Positions 1 to 13,100 of a stretch of 64,000 nucleotides of DNA are shown here, in pieces. The position numbers and the translations under genes are program-made. The notes under the pieces were generated by a model that was not told the origin of the DNA, searched no databases, and was given only the letters and a program-made list of their open reading frames with translations. This DNA comes from Patiria miniata (taxonomy: Eukaryota; Echinodermata; Asteroidea; Valvatida; Asterinidae). Position 1 is the first letter of the stretch. Every line of letters begins with the position of its first letter. The stretch is taken from contig NW_024037051.1 in the NCBI RefSeq assembly GCF_015706575.1, positions 18,371,153 through 18,435,152 of the forward strand. The letters are read 5' to 3'.

Positions 1-766
1 AAATATGCACCAAAAAAGGTGACTGAAATATTGATTAAAAGGAAACGTCTTGTGCAGAAAGCATAATACTGGTTTTATCAGTAGGCCAATAGCCTGAGCA
101 TTTTCAATAAAAATGTACAATGATATCCAATCCTGTAGTTGATTTCGAGACTGCCAGATAATGACATTAAGACAGTTGGACATGCTAAACCCGAGGCTTT
201 CATGGTCATAAAAATGATGACACCTAAAATACATTTTAGTATGAACATATATTAAAAACTTTGAGATTAAAAAAAAATCACGACGGATTTGATCATACCC
301 GACTTCAATTCGATAACATAACAAATTACACCTTTACGCGATAAAATGTATGCCTATAATTTTTGTTATATAATAATAGCTATATTTTAATGCTTCTAAA
401 AAGAAGCAGTATTTCAATTTGAAAAAAAAACCACATTATTGTCCAAATCTGCTGGTCTATTTTTGATTTTTGACCACACAAAATCTGTTCGACTGAATGT
501 GGCTATGAAACAACAGATACTATGTAAACACAAATGAGCTAATACTAAAAGAAATAAAAAATAGTTATATTAAATTATCAGGACACAAGAGACAATTTTG
601 GAAAAAGAACTTTGCAATGCGAAAACATAAAGGCATTGAAACAAAATAGTTATAAATTGGACAACCGCAAATGAACTCCCTGATAACTTGACGGGCGCCC
701 TCTACATTGATTACTCTGCTGCCCTCTATCTCACGTTTCCTCGCTGCCAGTCTCATCAGTTCACTT
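1..766. other. 3' flank of copy A
   Basis: This is AT-rich sequence downstream of the broken copy A stop. It matches 9358-10123 closely. No gene is seen. Confidence 0.6.
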
Positions 767-3700
767 CTACTTGGAGACCTGGGTGTCGAACTGTCCCATG
801 ACGTTGCCAGGGGGACCGTAGAAAGCCACCACGATGACCTTTCCCTCCTTGGTGATAGCTTTGCCTATGCCAAACTCCTACGTGTCTTTCCAGACCAACT
901 GGGTGAAGTGACCTGAAAAATTGTCCAACGAAACAAAAATGTAGTCCTATCATTAGCCTTTTCGAGCTATGATAGAGTTGGACACATTTGGTTTTGGTAA
1001 CCGTTTTTTTTTATTTACCCAACCTCGTTCCAATTGTGTCGCTACCTGTTCTCTCCACTGGTAGGTCTGCATGTTCACAAATCTCGCACACGTAGACTAT
1101 GCAAGTTAGGAATAGTCTGGTGCATACTTGTGCTTTATATATCAGCGTTTGTTTGCGTATGCGGTGTCTTGGGTTAAAGAAGAATCGATTCGTCGCGGTG
1201 GGAGATCCGAAAACACGAATTTGCTTTTTAAATGTAATAATTAGGTTACAATGTTATCCAGCCAATATGCAGTCATTACATATTTGTTATTCTAATAAGC
1301 AAAATGGAAAAGGGGCGATTGTTTATGAGTTGAAGTGGACGTAATAATTCACAGCGAGCGTTAAAATTAGTTGCTGTATATGCGGCCATATCGAATCAGG
1401 ATACCGGAAGAAACTTTCCCACCCAGGGACTACTACTGGAAACGCGGTTGCAAATAAAGGAACCCCTGAAGAAGAGGTTGACAGTTGCCTCATGTAACCC
1501 AATCTAAAGTAGTGCCCTCCTATTTTGTCCGTCGCCTATCTCAGACAGGCTAATTATCTCGGCCTAAATGTTGGACAGTGTTCTGCAATCATATCACACT
1601 TGCATGACATAAGCTGTGTTATATCACATGAAGTGCCATGGAAATTAAAGAAGTCCAACATTCGATAAGACATTTTCTAAATTAAAATATTGGTCTGAGA
1701 ACATAAACATGAGAGACTGCATATACAAAATGAGTGAGGCCCTAGGTGCTCATAACGACATTGTTCTTATTTGTGAATGGAAGGATTTTCTGACCTGCAC
1801 CCGACGTGAAACCGGGTTTCTTGAAGTTGTACTTGTCGATCTGGCGGTAAAACATGTCAGTGGCTTCATTCCCTGAAATAGAAAAACAACTATAAACATT
1901 AATCCCGCACTATGTTAACATAGTTATTCACATTTTGCTGTTTTAATAATGGTTGATTTGTTGCGTAATGCGCACTAATAGCAAACTGGTCAAGAACAGC
2001 TTTTTAAAATTAAATTCGATTGGAAGTGAAATTTGGTAGTGATATTACGTGGTTCCCATGATTTTTTTATGTAGAACTAGAAAAAGGCGAATTTCAGCTC
2101 GGCCATCTTGAAAACAGAGCGAACGCTTCGGAATTGGAAGACCGTTCGCCTTCGTTGCTGACATTCACCAACGTTGTAGCCTTTCACCAAGGCCATCGTG
2201 GCTTAAGTTGCCGGCATTAGACAAAGTCTTTGAGAAAGTCTTGGATTTGACACTAATAGCAAGAATTTGAACCGGTTTTTAATTACAGTCTAATTTATGA
2301 ACCATAAATTCACTCGTTTGACACCTACCAGAAAACGCAGTGCTGGCGCTTGAGTAATGCATCACGATGTTTTCTCCCACATCGGTGTTGCCACTGTTCT
2401 TGAACTCGTCTTTCTTGGCGAGGTGAGCGGCCCAGTCCTGGGCTCGCTTGTTCAGATCTTCCGACCGTCTCAGGCTGCGTGCGCCGTGGCGGGCCCGGTA
2501 CTTGTTGTGGGCTTCCAGGCAGTCCCGCTGGAAAGTCCGAAGGTCCGAGGGAGACAAGTCGGCATCCTTGAGTTTGACACCACCGACCTGGGTATATAAA
2601 CGATTTTGAAAGTCAACTCAAAACTAGACAAAATGTTCATAATAAAGCTAATTTAAAACACAACAAAAGTAAACGCTCTATTATTAAACTTCGTATAGGT
2701 TCAAATTTCGCATCTCACACTCTTTCGAAATTGTGGGTTGACGAAAAGGTTCCTGTGTTTGTTTGTTTTTTCGCTCAAAAAGTAACTGCGACTCATCAAC
2801 ATTGGTGAAATCAACAGAGATGCAAACAAAGTAACACAGACGAAATCACACTACTAACTATTACTTACAAACTATACGTAAAGTATACTGCCAATTGGAC
2901 AACAAAGCAACAATAAAGGCCTCTTTTTGGAGGGGGCTCCTGTCACATACCTGTCGGGTAACATACTCCACAGTTTTCGGTGGTTCCTCGGCGACGTACT
3001 GCGTATTACGGACAACTCGAGTGACCTTTCAAATTAAAATCAATTAAGCATTTTTTAAAATTAAATTTGACATCAGATTAAAGTATTGGGGTTCAAAGAA
3101 AAAGTCAGTCTGTGTCCTATAAAGCTAGCACAAAAACATTAGCATTGGTGTCATTCCAAATTATGACGTTATTTTAACTTTTCAACCCCATACAGCTAAA
3201 CGTGTTTAAATTTTACTATATGTATCTTTGTATTCTTTCTTTAACGCAAATTTCGTTTTGTTGGAAAACAAATCTTCATAGAAAAGAAGTGTTTGGAAAC
3301 CACTTTATTTTCCATCTTCAGTGAAAAAAACAAAACAAAGCGAAACAGCGTTTCATAAGCAAACAAAACGCATATTTGTGAACTCTCTGTAGATGTATGG
3401 TTTTGCTATAGGAGGCTTCCCATTCGTCAAAAATACATAAAACCGTGTGCAAATTTTATATTGGGTTTTGCCCTTCACAGACGTATTCTTTTATGAACGC
3501 TGTATACTCAGTGTTTTCCTAGGACTTGCGAGAAGCTTCAATACTCTGGTGGGACTCGAACCCACGACCAGGAGGTCGTGGGTTCGTGGGTCGAGTGGTT
3601 TGTGGGTCGAGTGGTTAGACGTTTACTAGTGCAGACGTCTAACCACTCGACTACCGAGCTTGCTGGGGTCGGCTGGCTGGTTTCGTATCTGATTTAACTG

Positions 3701-4106
3701 CGAGTACCGTATAACTACATGACTTTTTGTATACGATGGACTTTGCGTCGGGGAGAAAGTCAACGTGCACATTCTTCGTACTTACTTTCAATGGACACTA
3801 AGCCCCACATAAACTATATAATAGCGGCTGGGATACCCAGTCCTCAATCCTGTAAACTCCTCCCACATTATTGGATTTTTAAAGGTTTGTTTAGGAGATG
3901 ACGAAATGCCTCACCTTAGAGGTTTGTGCGGCGGTAGGCGGCGGTATGTAGCCATCCGGCCCGGGGAAACACGTTCTCCTCGTACCGTCCGACCACGTTG
4001 CCTGGCGGTCGGTACTGGCCAACGATCAGCACCTTACCGTCCTTCGTGATCGCCCTCCCGATGCCAAACTCTCTCGATCCTTTCCAAACCATCTGCGTGA
4101 AGTGTC
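767..4106 (-). pseudogene. Copy A: partial duplicate of CAP2 last exon, linker and CAP3
   Basis: The exons are 4106-3915 (CAP2 last), 3025-2951 (linker), 2587-2329 (CAP3 core), 1872-1795 (middle) and 912-767 (last). Splice sites and most codons match D. Two breaks are visible. The CAP2 last exon is one base longer than in D (192 against 191 bp), and the extra base in the C/G run near 3960 shifts the frame so PRPDGY becomes PRAGWL. In the CAP3 last exon a Lys codon after KDT is TAG (880-878). No CAP1 exons, CAP2 first exon or CAP2 middle exon lie upstream before copy B begins, so the copy lacks a 5' end. Confidence 0.75.
3540..3665. repeat. Double hairpin made of tRNA-derived A and B boxes (copy A)
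   Basis: A B-box half (GGGACTCGAACCCACGACC) is followed by its inverted copy. An A-box half (GTCGAGTGGTTAGACGT) is then followed, after about 10 bases, by its inverted copy. Copies lie at about 13620-13715, 21610-21715 and 31855-31950. A related unit with different arm order is at 46730-46840. Confidence 0.65.
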
Positions 4107-5041
4107 CTGTGGATTGTTTTGCCATTGAATGTCAATAATATATACAGGGAAACAACAGAATGAGACTGTATAGGGGGGGGGGGGGGGTACGGGCATTGCT
4201 GCAACCTCCTCCCCCCCCCCCTCCCCCCTGTTCAGCTGAGTGTTATGATAAGCCTACTAGTAAAATGGGGCCAAAAATAATAAATGGAATGATAAAGTTC
4301 CTTTATTCATTCTCATGGTAGATTTCAAAATTTCTGGGGGGGGGGGGAAACGCTTAGCGCCCTCAATTGACGGCCGTGGTCGTGACAGTGACACTAGCAT
4401 TTTATGTGGGTGGCCGGGGGGTACCAGGGTATGGGTACGAGCGAAACATAATAATAATCTTTTGGAAAGCAGTTACTGTTTTTTTTTTACTGAAATGGAC
4501 TATACTCTCGGTAAAGATTACAATAAGACAAATATAAAAATAAAAAAATGAAATTGCTTAAAGTTCAAAATCTGCGGTATTTTCTCTTTCGCAATGAATT
4601 AGGCTAAGCCATTTTTTTCTACTACAGATTATAATGATGTTATATTTTAATGCGATACAAGTTTCTTGTATATTATTGTTTATTGTAGGCCTAGTTTGAT
4701 TATTAGTCATGTGGCTTAATATGATCCAATTTTAGACAAGATCGCACCGACTGGTCCAAAGCACCAAACTTGGCAAATAGATTGTTAAGCCTTAAAGAAG
4801 ATTTTTTAGAAGGAGTGACACCTGGAATTCTTTTGGGAGGGATTCCTTATTTGCATGAATCGTAAAAGCTGACGTGTAATATGTTTATTCAAATATTTTG
4901 GTATTTGTTTTATTTATTTTTTTGAAAAATGTATTTCGGGGGATTCTACTTACACGCATCCTTACTTAAATACCATTTTATGAAGCATGAGTGACTGAGT
5001 AACTGAGAACATAATGAAAGATCCAAATGGCCGACATATAC
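4107..5041. other. Flank of copy A with G/C-run hairpin and poly-G breakpoint
   Basis: This holds a G run followed by C runs at about 4171-4227, able to fold back, and the poly-G run at 4336-4347 where homology to D stops. The rest is AT-rich. No coding signal is seen. The same layout recurs at 14163-15079. In C (22162-23040) the poly-G run has been deleted. Confidence 0.6.
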
Positions 5042-5835
5042 CAGGGGCAGCGGAACCGGGAAGGGGGGGGGGGGGGGGGGGGGGGGCACTTTCCTCTACC
5101 CCCCCCCCCAGATTTCCCCAGGCCAACAAAAGTGCCCCCTTCGCGGTAAATTAATATACCCCCTCGAGATGAAAACAAAACTGCCCTGCATCAAACGCAC
5201 ACGATATGAAAGCATATGATCGCGCAGATAAACTTGTCCTTGTAATGCAAAACTGCCTCTCAAAACACATTATACCCCTCTTGCATTAACAAGATTGTGC
5301 TCCTTCTCGAGATAGAAAACTACCGGTAGCCCTCGAAAGCACAAATACCCCTCTCGCAATAATAAAACTGTGCCCCGCCTCTCGAGATGGGAAATTGGCC
5401 ATCAAAAACAATAGTGCTCTACTTGCGATAACCTCTCGAGATGGAAAACTGCCCCTCGATAGCACAATTAGTGCCCCGCTCGCAACATTAAACTTGTGCC
5501 CCCTCTCAAGATGGAAAACTAGCCCTAAAAATAACAGTGCTCTTCACGCGAATAAAATGGTCACTGAACTGTCCATCAAAAGCAACAGTGTCACTCTCGC
5601 GATAACACAAAATGGCCTCTCTACATAATTTGGTAAAAGAAGCACAAAGAGCAAAGATGGACAACGTATTCATAATTTGTTCCACGTCATATAGGTTTAT
5701 AGCGAAATGAACGGGACCATATTCTTTTCCTCCACTTTCACACCGAATGAAGGTGCCCCCTTTTTCTGAGCAAGTGCCCCTTTTTGGTGTTGCCCCCCCC
5801 CCCACCCCAGTTTGAAAAGCGGTCCGCCGCCCATG
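5042..5835. mobile_element. hAT-like non-autonomous element with internal minisatellite (copy A)
   Basis: The ends are CAGGGGCAGCGGAACC and the complement of GGTCCGCCGCCCATG, imperfect inverted repeats. Flanks are ACATATAC and CCATATAC, a 7-of-8 match expected for an 8-bp hAT target duplication. The inside has long G and C runs and a degenerate tandem repeat with motifs CTCGAGATGGAAAACTG and GTGCCCCTCTCGCGATAA (about 5137-5625). No transposase is seen. The same insertion is in B and C, so it predates the duplication. Confidence 0.65.
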
Positions 5836-6629
5836 CCATATACCTTTTTTTAAGTTGCACGCATTGATCGTTTCCCCATAATCATCAGGTCTCATCTTGC
5901 ATGCCAAACCTCAGTATGATGATCTTTAAATTCCCAAAGTTGTTAGAATCCCCAACATACATACACTTTTCAAAAAAATTTTTTTTTTTAAATATAATAA
6001 AATATGGGAATAAATATATCCCGACTTCTGCAAATTAGGCACTGTTCTCCAAAGAATTTCTGGTGTCAAATATCTTCTTTGAGGCTATAAGAATCCAAGT
6101 CAAAATTTAGTGCGTTGGAACGGACCAGTCGGTCACAATTCCGACTATATTACCACCGTAAACCATTCCCTAGACTTGGCGTAATTACAAGAAAAGATGA
6201 ATTTTCCAAGTGAAGGGAGTTGAATTAAAATTTAAAAAAAAATGCTTCGTTAATATTATGTAAACCGGTCAGTATAGCTCACTGTTTATAATTATGAAGA
6301 AGGGGATTATTATGAACTTCCTAAATTTCACTCCCTGCAGAAGGAATATCAGCGCGATGCCGGACGAGGGCAGAACGGGGCAAGCCTGCAAGGTTAATTG
6401 CTCGTACGGACGAGAGTGACTCTGAATAGTCAAGTGCTTTTATACGAATTAATGTATAGAAAAGAGTGACGTAAACACTGAGCATTCATGTGAACAGCCT
6501 GGCGTGCTGCAGTTTCGCGCAGCTAGCTTTGAAAAACAAAGTGACGAGTCCATTGCGGAAATCAAAGCCCAATTATCGCCACAGAATACAATTCATTATG
6601 TTTTAAAACGCGGGAGATAGAAAGGCGCC

Positions 6630-7090
6630 TAAATAGCCTAGTGGTTATGCTGTCAGACGCGGACCCAAGGTTAGGGGTTCGAATGCCCATGGTGCCATAT
6701 TTTGTTTTCCACTCACGCGGTCGTGTCATTTAAGTTAAGAGTATTAATTTCCCGTCGTCATTCACCAACAGCAGTTAGCTCGGTCGGTCGGTAAGCTGAC
6801 TCACAAGTTGGGACTGTCTGCGAAGTCCAGGTTGGCGTCTGCGTATAGGTACGGGGTTCTTTTGCTGACTCGGCAGCAAGGCTTAGGGTGCCACCTCGTT
6901 TCCTCCCTTTATGGTGCCTGACTTTCGAGTTACATGGATGGACAGGGAAGGAGGTGTGGTGGGCCGGGTACCGAGTCCCAGAAGAGTTCTATATGGAAGT
7001 CGGTAAGGGGCTCATTAAGTTAGGGTCATAAGTCCGACTCCTGAAGACTTGGCCATCGCCACATAACTTTTTGTTTTATTTTTTCTCTAT
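6630..7090 (+). repeat. tRNA-headed dispersed repeat (copy A)
   Basis: The head has an A box TAGCCTAGTGGTTA and a B box GGTTCGAATG. The body is followed by a T-rich tail. Counterparts are at 16675-17130 (B) and 24970-25440 (C). It reads as a SINE-like unit inside a larger repeated block. Confidence 0.6.
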
Positions 7091-7371
7091 CCGAGGGCAA
7101 TTGCAAGAATGATGCTTGTATACTGTAATCATTCTAAAATAATTTGTTTAATTGCTCGAGAATACAAAAATAACGTTTATAACAAAAACAAAATAATAAT
7201 CAAATCAGCTAAAATGAACGAAAAAAAATATGCAGCCTGCTTAATCCAATCAATGCATATAAATAAAAATTTGTCCCCGACGACATCAAATGCCTAAAAA
7301 AGTGTTAAATTAATTCCCCAGCAGGTTCCGTATATTTCCACCACGAAAACAAATAATCACATTCAGAATAT

Positions 7372-7590
7372 CGATACAGCGCTGGAGACGGTGGCGGAAG
7401 GCGTGTGCTACGGCCGAAAGCTGATGAAGGAATTCAGGATCACCCCTGATGTCATTGCACACCTCCGCGATCGTGTGTCGCGCCAAACAATATATGGAGG
7501 TGTGCAATGACATCAGGGGTGATCCTGCATCCCTTCAGAAGCTTTCGGCTGCAGTACGTGCCTTCCGCCACCGTCTCCAGCGCTGTATCG
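7372..7590. repeat. Long hairpin with 94-bp arms (copy A)
   Basis: The left arm 7372-7465 and right arm 7497-7590 are inverted repeats separated by 31 bases. The outer ends are CGATACAGCGCTGGAGACGG and its complement. Both arms, read outward, encode DIRGDP...AFRHRLQRCI. Counterparts are about 17503-17730 (B) and 25750-25968 (C). Confidence 0.75.
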
Positions 7591-8628
7591 AAATTGGAGG
7601 ACATGAGTTGAAAGCGGCAGATTCTGTAATGAGTGAGCATTTTTTATGGCGTTTAAATCTCACCCGCTTGAACAAAACTGATAAAACTCGCTCCATACAT
7701 GTTGTTATGCCGTGTTTACATGATCTGATATTTTGGTTTATTTCCATTTGTAAACAACAAAGTTATTTAGGATGAAAAGCAGGAACAACGGCATGCGCTG
7801 CAACTTTGATGTAATGCGGGTAGCCGTTTTGTCGAAGTGTAACACGAAGATCCAGATACAGAACCAGGGAATTGAATAATTAAAAAAAAATATTATAATT
7901 ACAGTAGACACTTTTAATAATTCAATACTGGAACTCGCGGATATAGTGCTTTCAAAACGGTGAGAATTTTATTCTATGCATATTTCTTTATTGCTTCTTA
8001 AGAAGGTAATGAACAAAAAGAAAGCAAAATATATAGGCCCTACCTAATTACTACAAGTGCAGCACTGTCTGTAAAAAAAATAATAATTTCAACATATTCA
8101 GTTAAGGAGAATACACGAGAAAGTGTGGATTCGTAATTGAAGAATTCACGAGGCGCGACTTAAACCATTGCGTCAACAGAAATATTGGAAAGAATGTTGC
8201 AACCTGACGCCACTTTTTTCTTCATAATTATATCATCTCAATGAAGGTAGTTTGTTGCAAAAATGACGATAAGACATGAATCTGGGACTGAGAAATGTTT
8301 CCAATTGTGTTGGGAAATACTTGAAATGACTCTCCATAGACTTTGTACAAAAGCGCGGAAGTGGCGGCAGGTTGCAACATTGTTTCCTGGCGTGTTTAGC
8401 ATGTGTATCGACACACCCGTACAACCAATTAAGTCATTTTGTTTCTATAGGCTCCTTACGTCAAACTGGATAGTTCAGACGACGATTTCTTTCTGACTAA
8501 AAGTAGATTTTGCAGTGACGGCGGAGAATCTGACAGTGTGTGAAGATGCAATGGTAATTTTCGGAAAGCAAATTTTCACACAGACGGTCCTATTCATGAT
8601 CATTATGGAGAACAATTGTCCGATGTGT

Positions 8629-8740
8629 TTAAAGTGTGGATTCGTAATTCCGAATCCACACTTTTCTAAAGATTCGTCGTTCCGAATCCACACTTTGTGA
8701 CCAGTGTAAGCGATTCGTAGATCCGAATCCACACTTTTAA
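8629..8740. repeat. Cluster of GTGTGGATTCG/CGAATCCACAC inverted motifs (copy A)
   Basis: A short palindrome with arms AAGTGTGGATTCG and CGAATCCACACTT is followed by two more CCGAATCCACACTTT units. Counterparts lie at 18765-18870 and 27058-27166. Confidence 0.6.
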
Positions 8741-10123
8741 CAATAGTGTGACGTCATGGCAATGGTTTAATGAATTAAAAGCCATGACTTTTCTTAACCC
8801 ATGCTAAGTCACATAAACTTTCAAAATTTGACAGAGTTATGTCTTAAACTTGTTTTAATGCCCATTAAAATAATTATGTCGTGTGCGAATTCAAACACCC
8901 TTTAGACCATGTGCGTAGCAGCCATCTTAGAGGGCATATTTTTGTATTTCAATCCAGTAACACTGAATGCACCAAAGGGTCCACTCATGCTTATGTAGCC
9001 TGGCTGGCGAGTCAAAAAAGAATGGGCTGCAGCAAAGATGAATGATGCGGGACAGGGAGAAATAAATCTTTGAATTCAGAAAAGCAAACCTGTCATCTAT
9101 TTGTGTCAGTGTATTAAAAACACTGACAAGATTGCCTCAGGATACACGTTTTACATGTATGCACATTGTTGTTTATGAGAAAAGAAAACATGCGGGATAT
9201 AGTGAATATGCCCACAGGCTACAGTTAAGAGTCGGTTTCAGTAGCGCGGCTGGCTAGTAGAACAAAGTAACGTATAAGGTCTATACTGACCGTATAAGGT
9301 CTATACTGACCTGCCGTTCAACATTATTTTACAAAACACTTTTTTGGGAAGGGAATAAAATATGCACCAAAAAAGGTGACTGAAAATATTGATTAAAAGG
9401 AAACGTCTTGTGCAGAAAGCATAATACTGGTTTTATCAGTAGGCCTATAGCCTGAGCATTTTCAATAAAAAAGTACAATGATATCCAATCCTGTAGTTGA
9501 TTTCGAGACTGCCAGATAATGACATTAAGACAGTTGGACATGCTAAACCCGAGGCTTTCATGGTCATAAAAATGATGACACCTAAAATACATTTTAGTAT
9601 GAACATATATTAAAAACTTTGAGATTAAAAAAAAAAAAAATCACGACGGATTTGATCATACCCGACTTCAATTCCATAACATAACAAATTACACCTTTAC
9701 ACGATAAAATGTGCCTATAATTTTTGTTATATAATAATAGCTATATTTTAATGCTTCTAAAAAGAAGCAGTATTTCAATTTGAAAAAAAAACCACATATT
9801 GTCCAAATCTGCTGGTCTATTTTTGATTTTTGACCACACAAAATCTGTTCTACTGAATGTGGCTATGAAACAACATATACTATGTAAACACAAATGAGCT
9901 AATACTAAAAGAAATAAAAAATAGTTATATTAAATTATCAGGACACAAGAGACAATTTTGGAAAAAAAACTTTGCAATGCGAAAACATAAAGGCATTGAA
10001 ACAAAATAGTTATAAATTGGACAACCGCAAATGAACTCCCTGATAACTTGACGGGCGCCCTCTACATTGATTACTCTGCTGCCCTCTATCTCACGTTTCC
10101 TCGCTGCCAGTCTCAGTTCACTT

Positions 10124-13100
10124 CTACTTGGAGACCTGGGTGTCGAACTGTCCCATGACGTTGCCAGGGGGACTGTAGAAAGCCACCACGATGACCTTTC
10201 CCTCCTGGTGATCGCTTTCCCTATGCCGAACTCCTTGGTGTCTTTCCAGACCAACTGGGTGAAGTGACCTGAAAAATTGTCCAACGAAACAAAAATGTAG
10301 TCCTATCATTAGCCTTTTCGAGCTATGATAGAGTTGGACACATTTGGTTTTGGTAACCGTTTTTTTTATTTACCCAACCTCGTTCCAATTGTGTCGCTAC
10401 CTGTTCTCTCCACTGGTAGGTCTGCATGTTCACAAATCTCGCACACGTAGACTATGCAAGTTAGGAATAGCCTGGTGCATAGTTGTGCTTTATATATCAG
10501 CGTTTGTTTGCGTATGCGGTGTCTTGGGTTAAAGAAGAATCGATTCGTCGCGGTGGGAGATCCGAAAACACGAATTTGCTTTTTAAATGTAATAATTAGG
10601 TTACAATGTTATCCAGCCAATATGCAGTCATTACATATTTGTTATTCTAATAAGCAAAATGGAAAAGGGGCGATTGTTTATGAGTTGAAGTGGACGTAAT
10701 AATTCACAGCGAGCGTTAAAATTAGTTGCTGTATATGCGGCCATATCGAATCAGGATACCGGAAGAAACTTTCCCACCAGGGACTACTACTGGAAAACGC
10801 GGTTGCAAATAAAGGAACCCCTGAAGAAGAGGTTGACATTTGCCTCATGTAACCCAATCTAAAGTAGTGCCCTCCTATTTTGTCCGTCGCCTATCTCAGA
10901 CAGGCTAATTATCTCGGCCTAAATGGTGGACAGTGTTGTGCAATCATATCACACTTATGACATAAGACGTGTTATATCACATGGAGTGCCATGGAAATTA
11001 AAGAAGTCCAACATTCGATAAGACATTTTCTAAATTAAAATATTGGTCTGAGAACATAAACATGAGCATATACAAAATGAGTGAGGCCCTAGGTGCTCAT
11101 GACAACATTGTTCTTATTTGTGAATGGAAGGATTTCCTGACCTGCACCCGACGTGAAACCGGGTTTCTTGAAGTTGTACTTGTCGATCTGGCGGTAAAAC
11201 ATGTCAGTGGCTTCATTCCCTGAAATAGAAAACAACTATAAACATTAATCCCGCACTATGTTAACATAGTTATTCACATTTTGCTGTTTTAATAATGGTT
11301 GATTCGTTGGTAATGCGCACTTATAGCAAACTGGTCAAAAACAGCTTTTTAAAATTAAATTCGATTGGAAGTGAAATTTTGGTAGTGATATTATGTGGTT
11401 CCCGCGGATTTTTGATGTCGAACTAGAAAAAGGCGAATTTCAGCTCAGCCATCTTGAAAACAGAGCGAACGCTTCAGGAATTGGAAGACCGTTCGCCTTC
11501 GTTGCTGACATTCACCAACGTTGTAGCCTTTCACAAGGCCACCGTGGCTTAACTTGCCGGCATTAGACAAAGCGGCGAAAACGCGAAGCGACTGGAGCGG
11601 GAGACCACACACGCGAGTGGCGAAGCCACGAGGGCCTTTTCCAACTTGTCAAGAATTCTCATGTTTTTCTTTATAATCTCGATTTTTGCTACCCCACAAG
11701 GATAGCAAAATTCCAACTTATCATCAGCCTTTTAGTGCGCGCTTTACTACTACCCGGACGCGTCGACGCGCCCGGTGCTTGCACACAATCTAAAAACAAA
11801 AAATGCGAGTCTAGTTTTCCACGAGATCGTGACCGCGTAATTATTTGAGTGTATGAACTTATTTTTCATCTGAACTTACAGTTATTTGCTCTTACGTTTT
11901 CCTTACTCACCCTTCTTTCACAAATGGAAGTGACTAGGCAAAATCCGCGTTGTGATTGGTTACCTTTCAGCACTCTTCTTATTTGCATAAAAACTATGAA
12001 TAATTCAACAAAATCAAGTTGGAAAAAGGCCTCGTGGCTTCGCCACTCGTGCGTGCTGACTTAATCTTTGCTCCAGTCGCTTCGGGCTTTCACAGCTCCG
12101 CCGCTCTAAGGCACGATGGCCTTGGCGAAAGGCTACCAACGTTGTGGCAAACAGTCGGTCCCACTTGCGCAAACGTTACCAACGTTGGTAAACATTAGCG
12201 TTGTAAGCGCAACGCACCTAGCCATGTATTGAGCATTCTCAGAGTGAATAATGTTTTGGTCATCGTCTCCATTGTTAAACTATTTGGGCTTCCAAGCTTC
12301 ATGCACTTTTGAGAAAGTCTTGGATTTGACACTAATAGCAAGAACTCGAACCGGTTTTTAATTACACTCTAATTTCTTAACCATAAATTCACTCGTTTGA
12401 CACCTACCAGAAAACGCAGTGCTGGCGCTTGAGTAATGCATCACGATGTTTCTCCCACATCGGTGTTGCCACTGTTCTTGAACTCGTCTTTCTTGGCGAG
12501 GTGAGCGGCCCAGTCCTGGGCTCGCTTGTTCAGATCTTCCGACCGTCTCAGGCTGCGTGCGCCGTGGCGGGCCCGGTACTTGTTGTGGGCTTCCAGGGAG
12601 TCCCGCTGGAAAGTCCGAAGGTCCGAGGGAGACAAGTCCGCATCCTTGAGTTTGACACCACCGACCTGGGTATATAAACGATTTTGAAAGTCAACTCAAA
12701 ACTAGACAAAATGTTCATAATAAAGCTAATTTAAAACACAACAAAAGTAAACGCTCTATTATTAAACTTCGTATAGGTTCAAATTTCGCATCTCACACTC
12801 TTTCGAAATTGTGGGTTGACGAAAAGGTTCCTGTGTTTGAATGTTTTTTCGCTAAAAAAATAACTGCGACTCATCAACATTGGTGAAATCAACAGAGAAA
12901 GTAACACAGACGAAATCACACGACTCAAATATTACTTACAAACTATAGTAAAGTATACTGCGAATTGGACAACAAAGCAACAATAAAGGCCTCTTTTTGG
13001 AGGGGGGGGGGCTCCTGTCTCATACCTGTCTGGTAACATACTCCACAGTTTTCGGTGGTTCCTCGGTGACGTACTGCGTATTACGGACAACTCGAGTGAC

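Noticed and set aside
878..880. TAG in copy A read as recoding or read-through
   Set aside because: It replaces a Lys codon kept in D, and the same copy has a separate frameshift at about 3960, so decay is the simpler explanation.
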